From positions 248,001-312,000 of the forward strand of contig NC_014935.1 of NCBI RefSeq assembly GCF_000186245.1: a stretch of DNA of 64,000 bases, read 5' to 3'. The notes under the pieces were generated by a model that saw nothing but the letters and a program-made list of their open reading frames with translations, made no database searches and had not been told where the DNA came from. Below, piece by piece: positions 25,061-35,359 of this stretch. Each line of letters begins with the position of its first letter. The first letter of the stretch is position 1. The position numbers and the translations under genes are program-made. Source of the DNA: Nitratifractor salsuginis DSM 16511 (GTDB taxonomy: Bacteria; Campylobacterota; Campylobacteria; Campylobacterales; Sulfurovaceae).

Positions 25061-27166
25061 ATGCTGAAAAAAGTGATGATAATGCTGGTGATGGCCCTGG
25101 CCGTGGTGAGTGTGGAGGCTTCGGCGGCCCTGCCGAAAAAGGCGGCGATCACCAACATCGAGATCGAAGGAATCAGCGATGCCGACAAATTGATGAAGGT
25201 CATCGGGCTGAAGAAAGGGGATCTCTATACTCCCGAAAAGATTCAGCACGCCAAGACCGCCATCATCAAATCCCTGGAGGCCCAGGGGCTCTACGGAACT
25301 ACGGTAGAGACCAAGGTCAAGCCGGTCAATGACGGGGTCGCCATCACCTTCGATGTGAATAAAGGTGAAGAGATCAAGATCAAAAAGGTCAAATTCGTCG
25401 GGAACAAACAAGTTCCTGCTTCCGATCTCGAAGATCACCTGGTCAACAAAGAGGGCACCTGGTTCAGTTGGATCCCCATCATCGGCGGTGGCGGCGGCAA
25501 GGCCGTGCCCGATCAGCTCCCCTACGATCAGCTCCGTATCCGCGAAGCCTATCTGGAGCGCGGCTATCTCGATGCCAAGGTGGCTGAACCCCTGATGAAG
25601 ATGGATTTCAACAAGCACGAAGCCGAAGTAACCTATGTGGTCCATGAAGGGGAGCAATATAAGGTTGCGGATATCAAGATCCAGGGCAAGGTTCCCGGAC
25701 TCGATACCAATCAGCTGATGGAAGAGCTCAAACTCAAGCCGGGCAAAGTCTTCGACGTACGCAAACTCCGCCACGACCTCAAAACGATCCAGGAGAAAGT
25801 GGGGGACCTGGGCTATGCCTTTGCCGAAGTCAAGCCACTGTTCAAAAAAGATCCTAAAAAACATACCGTTTCCGCCACCTACGTAATCAATCCCCACAAA
25901 AAAGTGAAAATCCACGACGTCATCATCACTGGAAACACCAAGACACTCGACTATGTGATCCGGCGTTATGTCTATTTGGCCCCGGGGGATTATTTCAGCT
26001 ATACCGATTTGCAGGATACGAAGAAAGAGCTCCAGCGCACCGGTTTCTTCGACAAAGTGGTCGTCAAGCCTCAGCGGATCAACGATCAGGAGATGGATTT
26101 GATCGTCGAAGTGACCGAAGCCCAGACCGGAAGCATCTCCGGCGGTATCGGCTATGGAAGCTATGACGGCTTTATGATCAATGCCGGCGTCTCGGATCGG
26201 AACCTTTTCGGAACCGGAATCGCCGGGTCACTCAATCTCGAGTATGGGCAGAAAAGTCACAACTATGCCCTCTCCATCACAGATCCCAGAGTATTCAATA
26301 CCCTTTTCAGCTTCTCGGTGGGCGTCTACGATTCACGTCAGGAGTATGATTACGATGATACCGACGATACTCAGGATTATACGGTCGATCGGACCGGAGG
26401 GTGGTTCTCTTTTGGTAGAAAGATCGGAAGACATTGGCATGCCTCTCTGGGATACAGCTACAGTGATGTAGATTATCATGATTATGTCTTATCTGATGAT
26501 TTTGACACGGAAGATATAAAACCATATGAATCCTACAAGAAATCCTCGATTCTCGGTTCGGTGGTTTTCGACAATACAGATGACTATTATGTTCCCCGTG
26601 AAGGGATATATTCGAAATTGAGCCTTGAATATGCGGGTGCGGGTGGCGATGCGGAGTTCTGGAAGAGTGATTTGAAATTCGCCGCCTACTATGGAATGGA
26701 AGATATGATCGATTATGACCTGATCCTGCGATATAAACTCCACGCGGGCTATATGGATGACGACGGATACACGCCCATTGCTGAAATGTATACCCTTGGA
26801 GGAGCCCGTGACGGTGTGCGCGGTTATTCTCCCGGATCCATCTCCCCGCGGTACACGGATTCCGATGGAAGGAAATATATTGCCGGAGGTAACCAGATCG
26901 TCGTGAACAGTGTCGAAGCGAGCATTCCGCTCGATATGATCACTAACAATATGCGCTTGACCGGATTTGTGGATTACGGGATGATCCGCAACACAATTTA
27001 TAAGAATGTGGATGATAGCGGTTGGATCGATCGTGCTTCTGCCGGGGCCCAGATCGAATGGCGCTCGCCCTTTGGTCCCATCAACCTGGTCTTCGCCTAT
27101 CCCATCAACAAAAAGAGCGGGGATGATACTTCTGTCTTCGAATTCTCTATGGGGCGGAAGTTCTAA
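25061..27166 (+). CDS. bamA: Outer-membrane protein assembly factor BamA
   Basis: BamA inserts beta-barrel proteins into the outer membrane. The 701-residue precursor has a signal peptide (about 1-23), several POTRA domains (about 25-375; e.g. IKKVKFVGNKQV and IHDVIITGNTKTL) and a C-terminal 16-strand barrel ending in phenylalanine (SMGRKF), the usual barrel signature. A loop with the VRGY motif (DGVRGYSPG) is present. The AT-rich region upstream (24933-25060) holds a TAGTATATT -10-like box near 25014. The barrel part uses more AT-rich codons than the POTRA part. Confidence 0.95.
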   Translation: MLKKVMIMLVMALAVVSVEASAALPKKAAITNIEIEGISDADKLMKVIGLKKGDLYTPEKIQHAKTAIIKSLEAQGLYGTTVETKVKPVNDGVAITFDVNKGEEIKIKKVKFVGNKQVPASDLEDHLVNKEGTWFSWIPIIGGGGGKAVPDQLPYDQLRIREAYLERGYLDAKVAEPLMKMDFNKHEAEVTYVVHEGEQYKVADIKIQGKVPGLDTNQLMEELKLKPGKVFDVRKLRHDLKTIQEKVGDLGYAFAEVKPLFKKDPKKHTVSATYVINPHKKVKIHDVIITGNTKTLDYVIRRYVYLAPGDYFSYTDLQDTKKELQRTGFFDKVVVKPQRINDQEMDLIVEVTEAQTGSISGGIGYGSYDGFMINAGVSDRNLFGTGIAGSLNLEYGQKSHNYALSITDPRVFNTLFSFSVGVYDSRQEYDYDDTDDTQDYTVDRTGGWFSFGRKIGRHWHASLGYSYSDVDYHDYVLSDDFDTEDIKPYESYKKSSILGSVVFDNTDDYYVPREGIYSKLSLEYAGAGGDAEFWKSDLKFAAYYGMEDMIDYDLILRYKLHAGYMDDDGYTPIAEMYTLGGARDGVRGYSPGSISPRYTDSDGRKYIAGGNQIVVNSVEASIPLDMITNNMRLTGFVDYGMIRNTIYKNVDDSGWIDRASAGAQIEWRSPFGPINLVFAYPINKKSGDDTSVFEFSMGRKF

Positions 27167-27170
27167 GCCG

Positions 27171-27187
27171 CTTCTCCGGAAGAGAAG
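27171..27187. terminator. Weak bidirectional hairpin between bamA and pabB
   Basis: CTTCTC-CGGAA-GAGAAG is a 6-bp stem in the 32-base gap between convergent genes, followed by an A-run on the plus strand. It is weak. Confidence 0.25.
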
Positions 27188-27198
27188 AGCCCAAAAAA

Positions 27199-28179
27199 TC
27201 AAAAGGGGAAGTAGATCTTCTCCAGTAACTCCCGATATTCCGAAAGGGGATCACTGTCAATCGTGATCCCTCCGCCGCTTTTATAGACCAATCCTTTCCC
27301 ACTCTTTTCCACAAAGCGTATCAAGACAGCGGAACGAAGTTCCTCTCCTTTGCAGACTCCGAAGATTCCTGTATAGAATCCCCGATCGTATCCTTCGACC
27401 TCTTTGATGATTTGGAGGGTCTTTTTCTTGGGGGTTCCGCTGATGGAGCCGGCCGGTGTGATTTCACGCAGTATCGACCCGATGCGGCTGCGCCAATTTC
27501 CCCCCAACTCTCCGACGATTTCCGAACTGACTTGATAGAGCTCCTTTTCTCCCGCGTGAATCTTGTCGAGATAGCGGAATTTCTCAACGCGTACCTTTTC
27601 GGATATTCGGTTGAGGTCGTTGCGCATCAGATCGGTGATCATCACATGTTCGGCCATCTCCTTGGGATCGGCGAGGATTTTTTCCGCAGCATTGGAGAGG
27701 GTGGCGTCGATGGTGCCTTTCATTGGATAGGTATAGATCCGGTTCTTTTGAATCGTGATGAATTTTTCGGGACTGAAACAGACAAATTGTTCAGGAAGGA
27801 GCAGCTTGTAGGGGGCATCGGCTGCCCGGTAAATCTCCTCGAGGCTCAGAGTCGTTTCGATCAGGGAGGGGAAGGTGAGGTTCAACAGATAGGTATTGCC
27901 CCGTCGGATCTCCTCTTTGATCCTCTCCAGGGCCTGGGCATAGCTTCGGTAGGGGATCGGCTCGATGTAGAGATCTTTTTCCCCTGAAAAAGGGGTATCA
28001 GTGTCTGGGGGTTCACCGCTCCAGGACCCCAGGCGGTAGCGAAGTCCATCCGGCAGCTCATTTAGCGGTGCGGCGAGGATACGCTCCCGATCATAGGAGA
28101 TGAGGAAGAAAAAATCCGCTCCTGAGGCGCCCAGAGCATCGAGGCGGGCAAAACCCTCCACCTGATTCAGGAAGTCCAT
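27199..28179 (-). CDS. pabB: Para-aminobenzoate synthase component I
   Basis: This chorismate-binding enzyme makes 4-amino-4-deoxychorismate for folate. The 326-residue protein carries the signature GSISGTPKKKTLQII and YTGIFG near the C-terminus and the MKGT and RNDLNR motifs. I start it at the ATG at 28179, which gives a normal N-terminus and lies 13 bases after the pyrB stop; the upstream ATG at 28230 would overlap pyrB. No amidotransferase or lyase domain is fused. It forms an operon with pyrB and probably bioD. Confidence 0.9.
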   Translation of the reverse strand: MDFLNQVEGFARLDALGASGADFFFLISYDRERILAAPLNELPDGLRYRLGSWSGEPPDTDTPFSGEKDLYIEPIPYRSYAQALERIKEEIRRGNTYLLNLTFPSLIETTLSLEEIYRAADAPYKLLLPEQFVCFSPEKFITIQKNRIYTYPMKGTIDATLSNAAEKILADPKEMAEHVMITDLMRNDLNRISEKVRVEKFRYLDKIHAGEKELYQVSSEIVGELGGNWRSRIGSILREITPAGSISGTPKKKTLQIIKEVEGYDRGFYTGIFGVCKGEELRSAVLIRFVEKSGKGLVYKSGGGITIDSDPLSEYRELLEKIYFPF

Positions 28180-28192
28180 CGGGGAAAGATAC

Positions 28193-29104
28193 CTAGCGAT
28201 GGAGAGGATCGGATCCGTACTCCTTGGCATCGAGGAGGAGAAGTTTCAGGACCGCCATCCGTACATAGACACCGTTGCGCACCTGGTCGAGGACCATACA
28301 GCGGGGATCTTCGAGTATCTCGTCGGAGATGTCGATATTGCGCATGACCGGCCCGGGGTGCATGATCACGATCCCGCGATCCTCCAGACGATCCTCGGTA
28401 ATGCAGTAGTGCTCGGCATAGGCGCTGTAATCGTCGAAGATCGGTTTTTTATGGCGCTCGAGCTGGGCGCGGAGGCTGATGATCACATCGACCTCATCCA
28501 TGATATCCTCGAGCCGCTCAAACTGGGGCAGGTCACTCACCGGCGGCATAAAGGGCTTGGGCGCGACCAGGGAGACTTCGATCCCCATACGTCTAAAGAG
28601 CCGGATATCGCTGGCGGCGACCCGTGAATTGACGATATCACCCACGATCGCGACGCGCAATCCTTCGATCTCTTCTCCGAACCACTCGTAAAGGGTATAG
28701 AGGTCGAGCAGCGCCTGGGTGGGATGGGCATAGTTGCCGGCACCGGCGTTGATGACGGGGACCTGGTCCATCTCCGCCAGGCGGGAGGGGGTGTCGTTTT
28801 CGCTGTGGCGAATGATGACCCCGTCGGGTTCCATGGCGCAGAGGTTGGCGAAGGTATCCTCCAGGGTCTCTCCCTTTTTGGTGGAGCTTCGGGAAGGGTC
28901 GAGGTGGACCATATCGGCTCCGAGCCGTTTGGCGGCCACTTCAAAGGAGCTGCGGGTTCGGGTGGAATTTTCGAAAAAGAGGGTGATGAGCAGTTTGCCG
29001 CTGAGCAGTGGGGCGGGCTTGCGGGTTTTGAACCGTGAAGCGTCCTCGAGTATTTGACGGATCTGTGCGTCGGAGAGCTGATCGGTATCGACGAGATGCT
29101 GCAT
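28193..29104 (-). CDS. pyrB: Aspartate carbamoyltransferase catalytic subunit
   Basis: PyrB joins carbamoyl phosphate and aspartate in the first committed step of pyrimidine synthesis. The 303-residue length is normal. The carbamoyl-phosphate motif FFENSTRTRSSFE is near residue 46, the lysine loop SSTKKGE near 75, and HPGP (MHPGPVMRNID) near 248. No regulatory pyrI subunit is next to it. It sits between bioD upstream and pabB downstream on the minus strand. Confidence 0.95.
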   Translation of the reverse strand: MQHLVDTDQLSDAQIRQILEDASRFKTRKPAPLLSGKLLITLFFENSTRTRSSFEVAAKRLGADMVHLDPSRSSTKKGETLEDTFANLCAMEPDGVIIRHSENDTPSRLAEMDQVPVINAGAGNYAHPTQALLDLYTLYEWFGEEIEGLRVAIVGDIVNSRVAASDIRLFRRMGIEVSLVAPKPFMPPVSDLPQFERLEDIMDEVDVIISLRAQLERHKKPIFDDYSAYAEHYCITEDRLEDRGIVIMHPGPVMRNIDISDEILEDPRCMVLDQVRNGVYVRMAVLKLLLLDAKEYGSDPLHR

Positions 29105-29131
29105 AGGCTTCTCCTGATTTTTGGAGATATT

Positions 29132-29809
29132 TTACCCAATCTGCCCGGAATCCGGCTTCCCGATTCGGTCCAAAATCTTCTCCAGATAGCGATCCAAGCC
29201 CTCCTGGAGGCTCCACCATCCGGGATGGGCGGCATCGTAGTAGGGCCGGGTGACACTAACGAATGAATCACTGTCCCGATAGAGGTTGACACACCAGTCA
29301 TGGGGGAGCCGACGGTTTCGGAGGAGTTCGAGACTCAGAAGGGTCGGATTGATACCGCCCAGCTCCGAGGAGCTCACTAGGAGGACCGGAGCTTCCAAAT
29401 CCCGGGCCAGGTCGACCATAGCGTAGTCCCGGGTGATGGGGACCATCAAACCGCCGGCCCCTTCGATGACGAGGAGGTCGCAGAGGGATTCGAGATGGCG
29501 GATCTTCTCAAACAGGGTTTCCAGGGAGATGATCCTTTCGGTATCGGCACAAAAGGGGGCCGCGGGGAGGGGAAAGGTATAGGCGCAGAGATCTTCGGGA
29601 CTGAGCGGGGCGAAGGCCGGGTTGAAGCGTTGGACGCATTGCAGGAGAGCGGCCGCATCGGCGGGGACGGAAGTCACCCCGGTTTCGACGGGTTTGCACG
29701 CGCCCACCCTGATCCCCCGTGCCCCCAAAGCTTCGATGATACGGCAGGAGGCATAGGTCTTTCCGACCCCGGTGCCGGTAGCGGTGATAAAGATTCTGGG
29801 CACTTGCAT
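29132..29809 (-). CDS. bioD: Dethiobiotin synthetase
   Basis: BioD closes the ureido ring of dethiobiotin with ATP and CO2. The 225-residue protein has the P-loop TGTGVGKTYAS at about 10-20, the KPVETG motif and the VIEGAGGLMVPI motif. The ATG follows AAGGAA. No other biotin gene is adjacent. It is divergent from clpS. Confidence 0.93.
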   Translation of the reverse strand: MQVPRIFITATGTGVGKTYASCRIIEALGARGIRVGACKPVETGVTSVPADAAALLQCVQRFNPAFAPLSPEDLCAYTFPLPAAPFCADTERIISLETLFEKIRHLESLCDLLVIEGAGGLMVPITRDYAMVDLARDLEAPVLLVSSSELGGINPTLLSLELLRNRRLPHDWCVNLYRDSDSFVSVTRPYYDAAHPGWWSLQEGLDRYLEKILDRIGKPDSGQIG

Positions 29810-29825
29810 TTCCTTATAAAATATG

Positions 29826-29831
29826 TATAAT
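29826..29831 (+). promoter_or_regulatory. -10 box for clpS-clpA-aat
   Basis: TATAAT preceded by TG, 47 bases before the clpS GTG, in the AT-rich gap opposite bioD. Confidence 0.45.
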
Positions 29832-29877
29832 TGATTGTATCACGAAGTAAAGAGATTTTAGAAGAAAAGGACAGCCC

Positions 29878-30177
29878 GTGCCCCGAATCGAAGAGGAGAT
29901 CCTAGAAGAGGTCGAACTCAAAGAACCCGAACTCTATCGGGTGATTCTGCACAACGACGACTACACCACCATGGAGTTCGTCATCGACGTCCTTCGAAGT
30001 ATTTTTCACAAAAGCACCCGGGAAGCCGAAGAGATCATGTGGACCGTTCACGAAAAGGGCCAGGCGGTCTGTGGGGTCTATACCTACGAGATCGCCGAGA
30101 CCAAGGTCGAGCAGGTCAAGCTCAAGGCACGGCAGAACGGATTTCCCCTCCTGGCAACCCTGGAAGCAGACGAATAA
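29878..30177 (+). CDS. clpS: ClpS N-degron adaptor
   Basis: ClpS binds proteins with N-degron residues (Leu, Phe, Trp, Tyr) and delivers them to ClpAP. The 99-residue protein has the binding-pocket motif LHNDDYTTMEFV at about 24-35 and the later GQAVCGVYTYEIAE. The GTG start follows AAAGGA. It is 13 bases from clpA, and aat follows, so the adaptor, unfoldase and the enzyme that makes the N-degron lie together. Confidence 0.95.
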   Translation: MPRIEEEILEEVELKEPELYRVILHNDDYTTMEFVIDVLRSIFHKSTREAEEIMWTVHEKGQAVCGVYTYEIAETKVEQVKLKARQNGFPLLATLEADE

Positions 30178-30190
30178 GGAGTCAAATATT

Positions 30191-32392
30191 ATGATCAGTG
30201 TCGAATTGAATAAAGTATTTATGCGGGCGGTGGAATACGCCAAGCGCAAGCATCACGAGTATCTGACCATCGAGCATGTGTTCCTCTCCATCCTTGCCAG
30301 CCGTGTGGGAGAGCAACTCCTGCGGCTGCTCGGAGCCGATACCCAGGAGATGAAGCGGGCCATCACCGCCCACATCGATGCCCATGTACCAAAGGTCGAG
30401 CAGGAGAGCGATCCGGTGGAGACCGTTTCCCTCTCCCGAACGGTCAATGCCATGATCACCCAGATCCAGGCCGCGGGGAAAAAGGAGGCGACCATCGGGA
30501 ATATGCTGGTGGCCATCCGGGAGCAGAAGGAGAGCTACGCCGCTTATCTGATGGAGCGGTACGGGATCAGCCGCCTCGATATCCTCGAAGCGATCTCCCA
30601 TCCCTCTTCCTCTCCCCAACCCCAGACGGAAGAGAAGGAGGCCCCTGCGAGCACCACGCCCAACCTGGACGAATTTACCGTCGAACTCACCGCGCTGGCG
30701 AAGGAAGGGAAGATCGATCCGGTGATCGGCCGGGAAGAGGAGATCGAGCGGGTGATGCAGACCCTCTGCCGGCGCAAGAAGAACAACCCGCTGTTGGTAG
30801 GGGAACCGGGGGTGGGCAAGACCGCCATCGCCGAGGGATTGGCGCTGAAGATCGCCGAAGGTGAAGTCCCCGAGGCGATCAAAGAGTCGCGGATCTATGC
30901 CCTGGATATGGGAGCCCTCGTGGCGGGGACCAAATACCGGGGGGATTTCGAGAAGCGCCTCAAGGGAGTGATCGAAGAGCTGCGCAAGGTCCCCGAAGCC
31001 ATCGTCTTTATCGATGAGATCCATACCCTCGTGGGGGCGGGAAGCACCGGAGGCGGCAGTATGGACGCGTCCAATATCCTCAAACCGGCTCTGGCGAGGG
31101 GAGAGATCAAGTGCATCGGCGCAACGACCCATCAGGAGTTTCGCAACTTCTTCGATAAGGACAAAGCCCTCTCCCGCCGCTTCGCCAAAGTCGATGTGGA
31201 GGAACCCTCCATCGAGGATACCTTCCTGATCCTCAAGGGGGTTCAGCACAAATACGAGGAGCACCACGGCATCACCTTCAGCGACGAAGCGTTGCAAAGC
31301 GCCATCGACCTGAGCGTCAAATACCTTCACGAACGTTTCCTCCCCGACAAGGCGATGGACCTGATCGACGAGGCGGGAGCCCACTTTATGCTCCGGGGTG
31401 AAAAAGGAGTGGAGATAAGTCCGAAGGATATTTCGCAGATCCTCTCTCGGATGCTCAAACTCCCCCCCGCTACGCTGGAAGAGGAGGATACCGAGCGTCT
31501 GCGCCGGCTTAAAGAGCGGCTCCGGGAACGGATCGTCGGCCAGGAAGAGGCGATCACCCGCCTGAGCCAGGCGATCAAACGTTCCTACGCGGGGCTCAAC
31601 CACCCTGAGTCTCCCATCGGCAGTTTTCTTTTCGTCGGGCCGACCGGTGTGGGCAAAACGGCGCTGGCCCAGGTGTTGGCCGAAACTCTGGGTGTGCATT
31701 TCGAACGCCTCGATATGAGCGAATATATGGAGAAGCATGCCGTCAGCCGCCTCATAGGAGCCCCCCCGGGGTATGTGGGTTACGAACAGGGAGGGCTTTT
31801 GACGGAGATGATCAAGAAGCATCCCCATACCGTATTGCTCCTCGATGAGATCGAAAAGGCCCACCCCGACATTATGAACATTTTGCTGCAGGTCATGGAC
31901 AGCGCCAAGCTCACCGACAACAACGGGATCGTCAGCGATTTCAAAAATGTGATCCTGATCATGACCTCCAACCTGGGAACCAAGGAACCCGGTGTGATGG
32001 GCTTTACCAAAGAGGGCGGGGCCAAGAGCAAGCGGGCGATGAGGGAGTTTTTCTCCCCCGAATTCCGCAACCGCCTCAGCGCGACGGTGGAGTTCGCTCC
32101 CCTGAGCCTCAAAGAGCTTGAAAAGATTGTCAAGCTCCAGATCGGGGATCTCAACGAGCAATTGGCCGACAAAAAGGTCCGGGTCAAGCTCGACAAGGCG
32201 GCACGGAAAAAGGTCGCCGAGCTGAGCCACAGCGACGAATACGGGGCCAGAGAGATCGCCCGGGTCATCGACGAGAAGATCAAAGAGCCCCTGATCGACG
32301 AGATCCTCTTCGGTGCTCTGAAAGAGGGGGGCAGGGTCGAGGTACGCTGGGAAGAGGGGGAATTTCGTTTCCTCTTCGACGTGAAATCCTGA
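30191..32392 (+). CDS. clpA: ClpA ATP-dependent unfoldase
   Basis: ClpA unfolds substrates and feeds them to the ClpP protease. I start it at ATG 30191 ([10 protein letters not shown]); the longer open frame upstream overlaps clpS. The 733-residue protein has a Clp N-domain (about 1-140), D1 with Walker [10 protein letters not shown] and Walker B VFIDEIH, and D2 with Walker [13 protein letters not shown] and Walker [12 protein letters not shown]. The clpP gene is not in the window. Confidence 0.95.
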   Translation: MISVELNKVFMRAVEYAKRKHHEYLTIEHVFLSILASRVGEQLLRLLGADTQEMKRAITAHIDAHVPKVEQESDPVETVSLSRTVNAMITQIQAAGKKEATIGNMLVAIREQKESYAAYLMERYGISRLDILEAISHPSSSPQPQTEEKEAPASTTPNLDEFTVELTALAKEGKIDPVIGREEEIERVMQTLCRRKKNNPLLVGEPGVGKTAIAEGLALKIAEGEVPEAIKESRIYALDMGALVAGTKYRGDFEKRLKGVIEELRKVPEAIVFIDEIHTLVGAGSTGGGSMDASNILKPALARGEIKCIGATTHQEFRNFFDKDKALSRRFAKVDVEEPSIEDTFLILKGVQHKYEEHHGITFSDEALQSAIDLSVKYLHERFLPDKAMDLIDEAGAHFMLRGEKGVEISPKDISQILSRMLKLPPATLEEEDTERLRRLKERLRERIVGQEEAITRLSQAIKRSYAGLNHPESPIGSFLFVGPTGVGKTALAQVLAETLGVHFERLDMSEYMEKHAVSRLIGAPPGYVGYEQGGLLTEMIKKHPHTVLLLDEIEKAHPDIMNILLQVMDSAKLTDNNGIVSDFKNVILIMTSNLGTKEPGVMGFTKEGGAKSKRAMREFFSPEFRNRLSATVEFAPLSLKELEKIVKLQIGDLNEQLADKKVRVKLDKAARKKVAELSHSDEYGAREIARVIDEKIKEPLIDEILFGALKEGGRVEVRWEEGEFRFLFDVKS

Positions 32393-32394
32393 CG

Positions 32395-33129
32395 ATGTCT
32401 TCGATCTACGATCCCGACTACTTCATCACCCCCCTGAGCCCCTACTCCCACACTTTTCCCGATCCCGCCCAGGCGGCGGAAGAGGGGCTGTTGGCCTTTG
32501 GGGGCGATCTGCACCCCGACCGGATCCTCAAAGCCTACCGCAGCGGGATTTTCCCCTGGTACAACCCGGGTGATCCCATCCTCTGGTGGTCTCCCGACCC
32601 GAGATTGCTGCTCTATCCCCGGGATTTCCGTGTCAGCCGCTCCTTTCGCCGGGTGCTGCGCAACCGGGAGTACCGGGTGGCCTTCGATCACGATTTTGAA
32701 GCGGTCATCCAAGCCTGCGCCACGATGCCCGAGCGGCAGGAGAAAGGGACCTGGCTGATGCCGGAGATGCAGGAGGCTTATACCGAGCTCCATCACCGGG
32801 GCTTCGCCCACAGCGTGGAGGTTTATGAAGCGGGGGAACTGATCGGCGGGCTTTACGGGATCGCCATAGGACGGGCCTTTTTCGGCGAATCGATGTTCTC
32901 CCGGAAGCGTGACGGCTCCAAAATCGCCCTCAAAGCCCTTAGTGACGTTTTAAGTGAAAAAGGTTATGATTTTATTGACTGCCAGGTGGTGAGCGATCAC
33001 CTGGTCCGCCTGGGAGCGAAGCCCGTACCGCGGGCACGCTTTCTGGGGGAGCTGGAGACGGCGCTGCAGACGGCCGGAGAGCTGGGCAGTTGGTCAAATT
33101 ACCGATGGGAGTATCGTGATGATAGATGA
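32395..33129 (+). CDS. aat: Leucyl/phenylalanyl-tRNA-protein transferase
   Basis: Aat transfers Leu or Phe from tRNA to proteins with N-terminal Lys or Arg, making ClpS-type N-degrons. The 244-residue protein shows the family motifs LLAFGGDL, YRSGIFPWY, WWSPDPR and GGLYGIAIGRAFFGESMFS. The ATG is two bases after the clpA stop, which strongly suggests co-translation with the degradation machinery it serves. The 3' end overlaps the tal start. Confidence 0.95.
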   Translation: MSSIYDPDYFITPLSPYSHTFPDPAQAAEEGLLAFGGDLHPDRILKAYRSGIFPWYNPGDPILWWSPDPRLLLYPRDFRVSRSFRRVLRNREYRVAFDHDFEAVIQACATMPERQEKGTWLMPEMQEAYTELHHRGFAHSVEVYEAGELIGGLYGIAIGRAFFGESMFSRKRDGSKIALKALSDVLSEKGYDFIDCQVVSDHLVRLGAKPVPRARFLGELETALQTAGELGSWSNYRWEYRDDR

Positions 33130-34120
33130 CAATATAGGTTTTTCACTCTGGCTCGATTTTATTGAACGGGATTTCCTGCGCCACCGTTTCGTGGAGATGG
33201 TGGAACGGCGCATCGTCAACGGTGCGACGAGCAACCCCTCGATCTTCGCCCAGGCGATCAGCACCTCTCCGGCCTACGAAGAGGCGTTGGAAGAGCTCAA
33301 AGGCCTCTCTCCCAAGGCCAAATATGAAAAACTGGCGATCGAAGATATCAAAAGTGCCGCCATCGCTCTGCGTGGGGTTTACGATGAGGGGAGCGAAGGG
33401 TATGTCAGTATCGAAGTCGATCCCTTTCTCGCCAACGATACCGAGGGGACGATTGCGGAGGCGAGACGCCTCTTTGCCGAGATCGACGAACCCAACGTTA
33501 TGATCAAAATCCCTGCGACCGAAGCGGGGTATCCCGCGATGCAGGCACTGTTGGCGGATGGGATCAGCGTCAATGCGACGCTTGTCTTCTCGCCGATGCA
33601 GACCCGGGCCTGCCTCGATGCGATGAAGATTGGGATCGACGAGTTCGAAAATACCGGCGGTGAGCGGGTCGAAGCGGTCATCAGCGTCTTCGTGAGCCGC
33701 TTCGACCGGCTGTTGGATCCCCGATTGAAAGAGGCGGGCCTGCCTGTGGGCCGCACCGGGATTATGAACGCGTCGAAGATCTACAACATCATTGAAGCCA
33801 ATCACACTCCCTCCATCCGGACCCTGTTTGCAAGCACGGGGGTCAAAGCCGGCCAACCCTTCCCTGCCGATTACTACATCCGCGAACTCTACGGCCCCCA
33901 TTGTGTCAACACTGCGCCCCTGGAGACCATCGAAGCCTTTGAAAAGGGAGAGGCACCCATCGTCAAGCTTCCCCGCTCCGAAGAGGAGATCGAAGCCTAT
34001 TTCCAAGAGCTTGGAAAGCACGGCATCATCATGGATGCGGTCTACGCTCAATTGATGGCCGAAGGATTGGAAGCCTTTGAAAATGCATTTGCAGAGCTTT
34101 TGAAAAAGCTGGAAGCGTAA
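33119..34120 (+). CDS. tal: Transaldolase
   Basis: Transaldolase moves a dihydroxyacetone unit between sugar phosphates in the non-oxidative pentose phosphate pathway. The 333-residue protein has the N-terminal NGATSNPSIF motif and the Schiff-base lysine in MIKIPATEAG. ATG 33119 is seven bases from GGGAG; the GTG at 33116 is an alternative. It overlaps aat by 11 bases and its stop overlaps the pilT start (TAATG). Confidence 0.94.
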   Translation: MIDDNIGFSLWLDFIERDFLRHRFVEMVERRIVNGATSNPSIFAQAISTSPAYEEALEELKGLSPKAKYEKLAIEDIKSAAIALRGVYDEGSEGYVSIEVDPFLANDTEGTIAEARRLFAEIDEPNVMIKIPATEAGYPAMQALLADGISVNATLVFSPMQTRACLDAMKIGIDEFENTGGERVEAVISVFVSRFDRLLDPRLKEAGLPVGRTGIMNASKIYNIIEANHTPSIRTLFASTGVKAGQPFPADYYIRELYGPHCVNTAPLETIEAFEKGEAPIVKLPRSEEEIEAYFQELGKHGIIMDAVYAQLMAEGLEAFENAFAELLKKLEA

Positions 34121-35277
34121 TGAAAAACAAACTCAATCAATACCTGAAAACTCTGGTAGCCAACAAGGGGAGCGACCTCCACATCAAGGCGGGAGCGATT
34201 CCCAGAGTGCGGGTCCACGGGGTGTTGCGGAAACTGGGAAATGAGCTTTGGGAACCCGAAGCGGTCAAGGCACTTGTCCGGGAGATCACTACCGCGGATC
34301 AATACGTCGAGCTCAAAGAGAAAAAATCTTTGGATATGGCTTATATCCTTGACGAAAAGAGCCGTTTCCGGGTCAACATCTTTCATCAGATGAACGGCCT
34401 GAGTATCGTGATGCGTCTGATCCCGGTGGAGATCCCCGACTTCGAGAGCCTCGGACTTCCGAATGTGATCAAAACTTTTGCCGACAAACCGAGAGGCCTG
34501 GTTCTGGTCACCGGGGTGACCGGTAGCGGTAAGTCGACGACCCTGGCGGCAATTCTCAACCGGATCAATGAAAAATACTCTAAGCATATCATTACTCTGG
34601 AAGACCCCATCGAATTTGTCCACAAAGACAAGAAATGCCTGATCAATCAGCGCTCCATCGGTCAGGATTCCAATTCCTTTCGTGATGCGCTTCCCGCCGC
34701 GCTGCGGGAGGACCCGGATATTATCCTGGTCGGAGAGATGCGGGATACCGAGACCATTGATCTGGCGCTGCATGCCGCCAATACTGGACACCTGGTCTTT
34801 TCTACCCTCCATACCCTCGATGCCAAAGAGACCGTCAACCGGGTCATCGGCATGTTCCCTGAAGAGGAGCAGAATCGGGTACGCCTCTCTTTGGCCTCGG
34901 TCCTGGAAGGGGTCATTTCCCAACGTTTGGCCCCCACGAGGGCGGGTGGGCGTATTGCCGCGGTGGAAGTGATGGTCAAAACGGCACGGATCGAAGAGCT
35001 GATCGCGGAGAACCGGGACTTCGAGATCCCCGATGCCATCGCCGAAGGGCGGGAAATCTACGGTTCCCAGACCTTCGACCAGCACCTTTACGATCTGGTG
35101 GTCCAGGGGATCATTACCGAAGAGGTGGCGATGGAGTTCTCCACCTCGCCCTCGGATCTCAAACTCCGCCTCGAAGGGATCGGCCGAGGAACGGTCAAAG
35201 AGAGCGCCGCCCCGGCAGAGGCGGCCCCAAGTGTTGAAGATTTGGATGCCTACGACTTCAAAGAGGATGAAGCGTAG
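34120..35277 (+). CDS. pilT: PilT-like type IV pilus retraction ATPase
   Basis: The 385-residue secretion-type ATPase has a PAS-like N-domain (GSDLHIKAGAIPRVRVHG), Walker A GVTGSGKSTTLA, Walker B-like VGEMRD and the HTLDAKETVNR motif of PilT. PilT depolymerises pili for twitching or DNA uptake. The C-terminus is longer than in PilT of E. coli relatives and is acidic. No other pilus gene is nearby, so the partner system is elsewhere. It is coupled to tal by a TAATG overlap. Confidence 0.85.
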   Translation: MKNKLNQYLKTLVANKGSDLHIKAGAIPRVRVHGVLRKLGNELWEPEAVKALVREITTADQYVELKEKKSLDMAYILDEKSRFRVNIFHQMNGLSIVMRLIPVEIPDFESLGLPNVIKTFADKPRGLVLVTGVTGSGKSTTLAAILNRINEKYSKHIITLEDPIEFVHKDKKCLINQRSIGQDSNSFRDALPAALREDPDIILVGEMRDTETIDLALHAANTGHLVFSTLHTLDAKETVNRVIGMFPEEEQNRVRLSLASVLEGVISQRLAPTRAGGRIAAVEVMVKTARIEELIAENRDFEIPDAIAEGREIYGSQTFDQHLYDLVVQGIITEEVAMEFSTSPSDLKLRLEGIGRGTVKESAAPAEAAPSVEDLDAYDFKEDEA

Positions 35278-35319
35278 TCCTCATTCCTTCAAGTCAAGAG
35301 ACTTTTAGATTCTTTGGAG

Positions 35320-35325
35320 TATAAT
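35320..35325 (+). promoter_or_regulatory. -10 box for rplY
   Basis: TATAAT 35 bases before the rplY ATG, in the gap after pilT. Confidence 0.5.
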
Positions 35326-35359
35326 TCCGCCCTATTTTACACACACAAAGGATTCAACC

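Noticed and set aside
30182-32230. Minus-strand open frame of 682 codons over clpA
   Set aside because: Shadow of clpA; no motif and no plausible start context.
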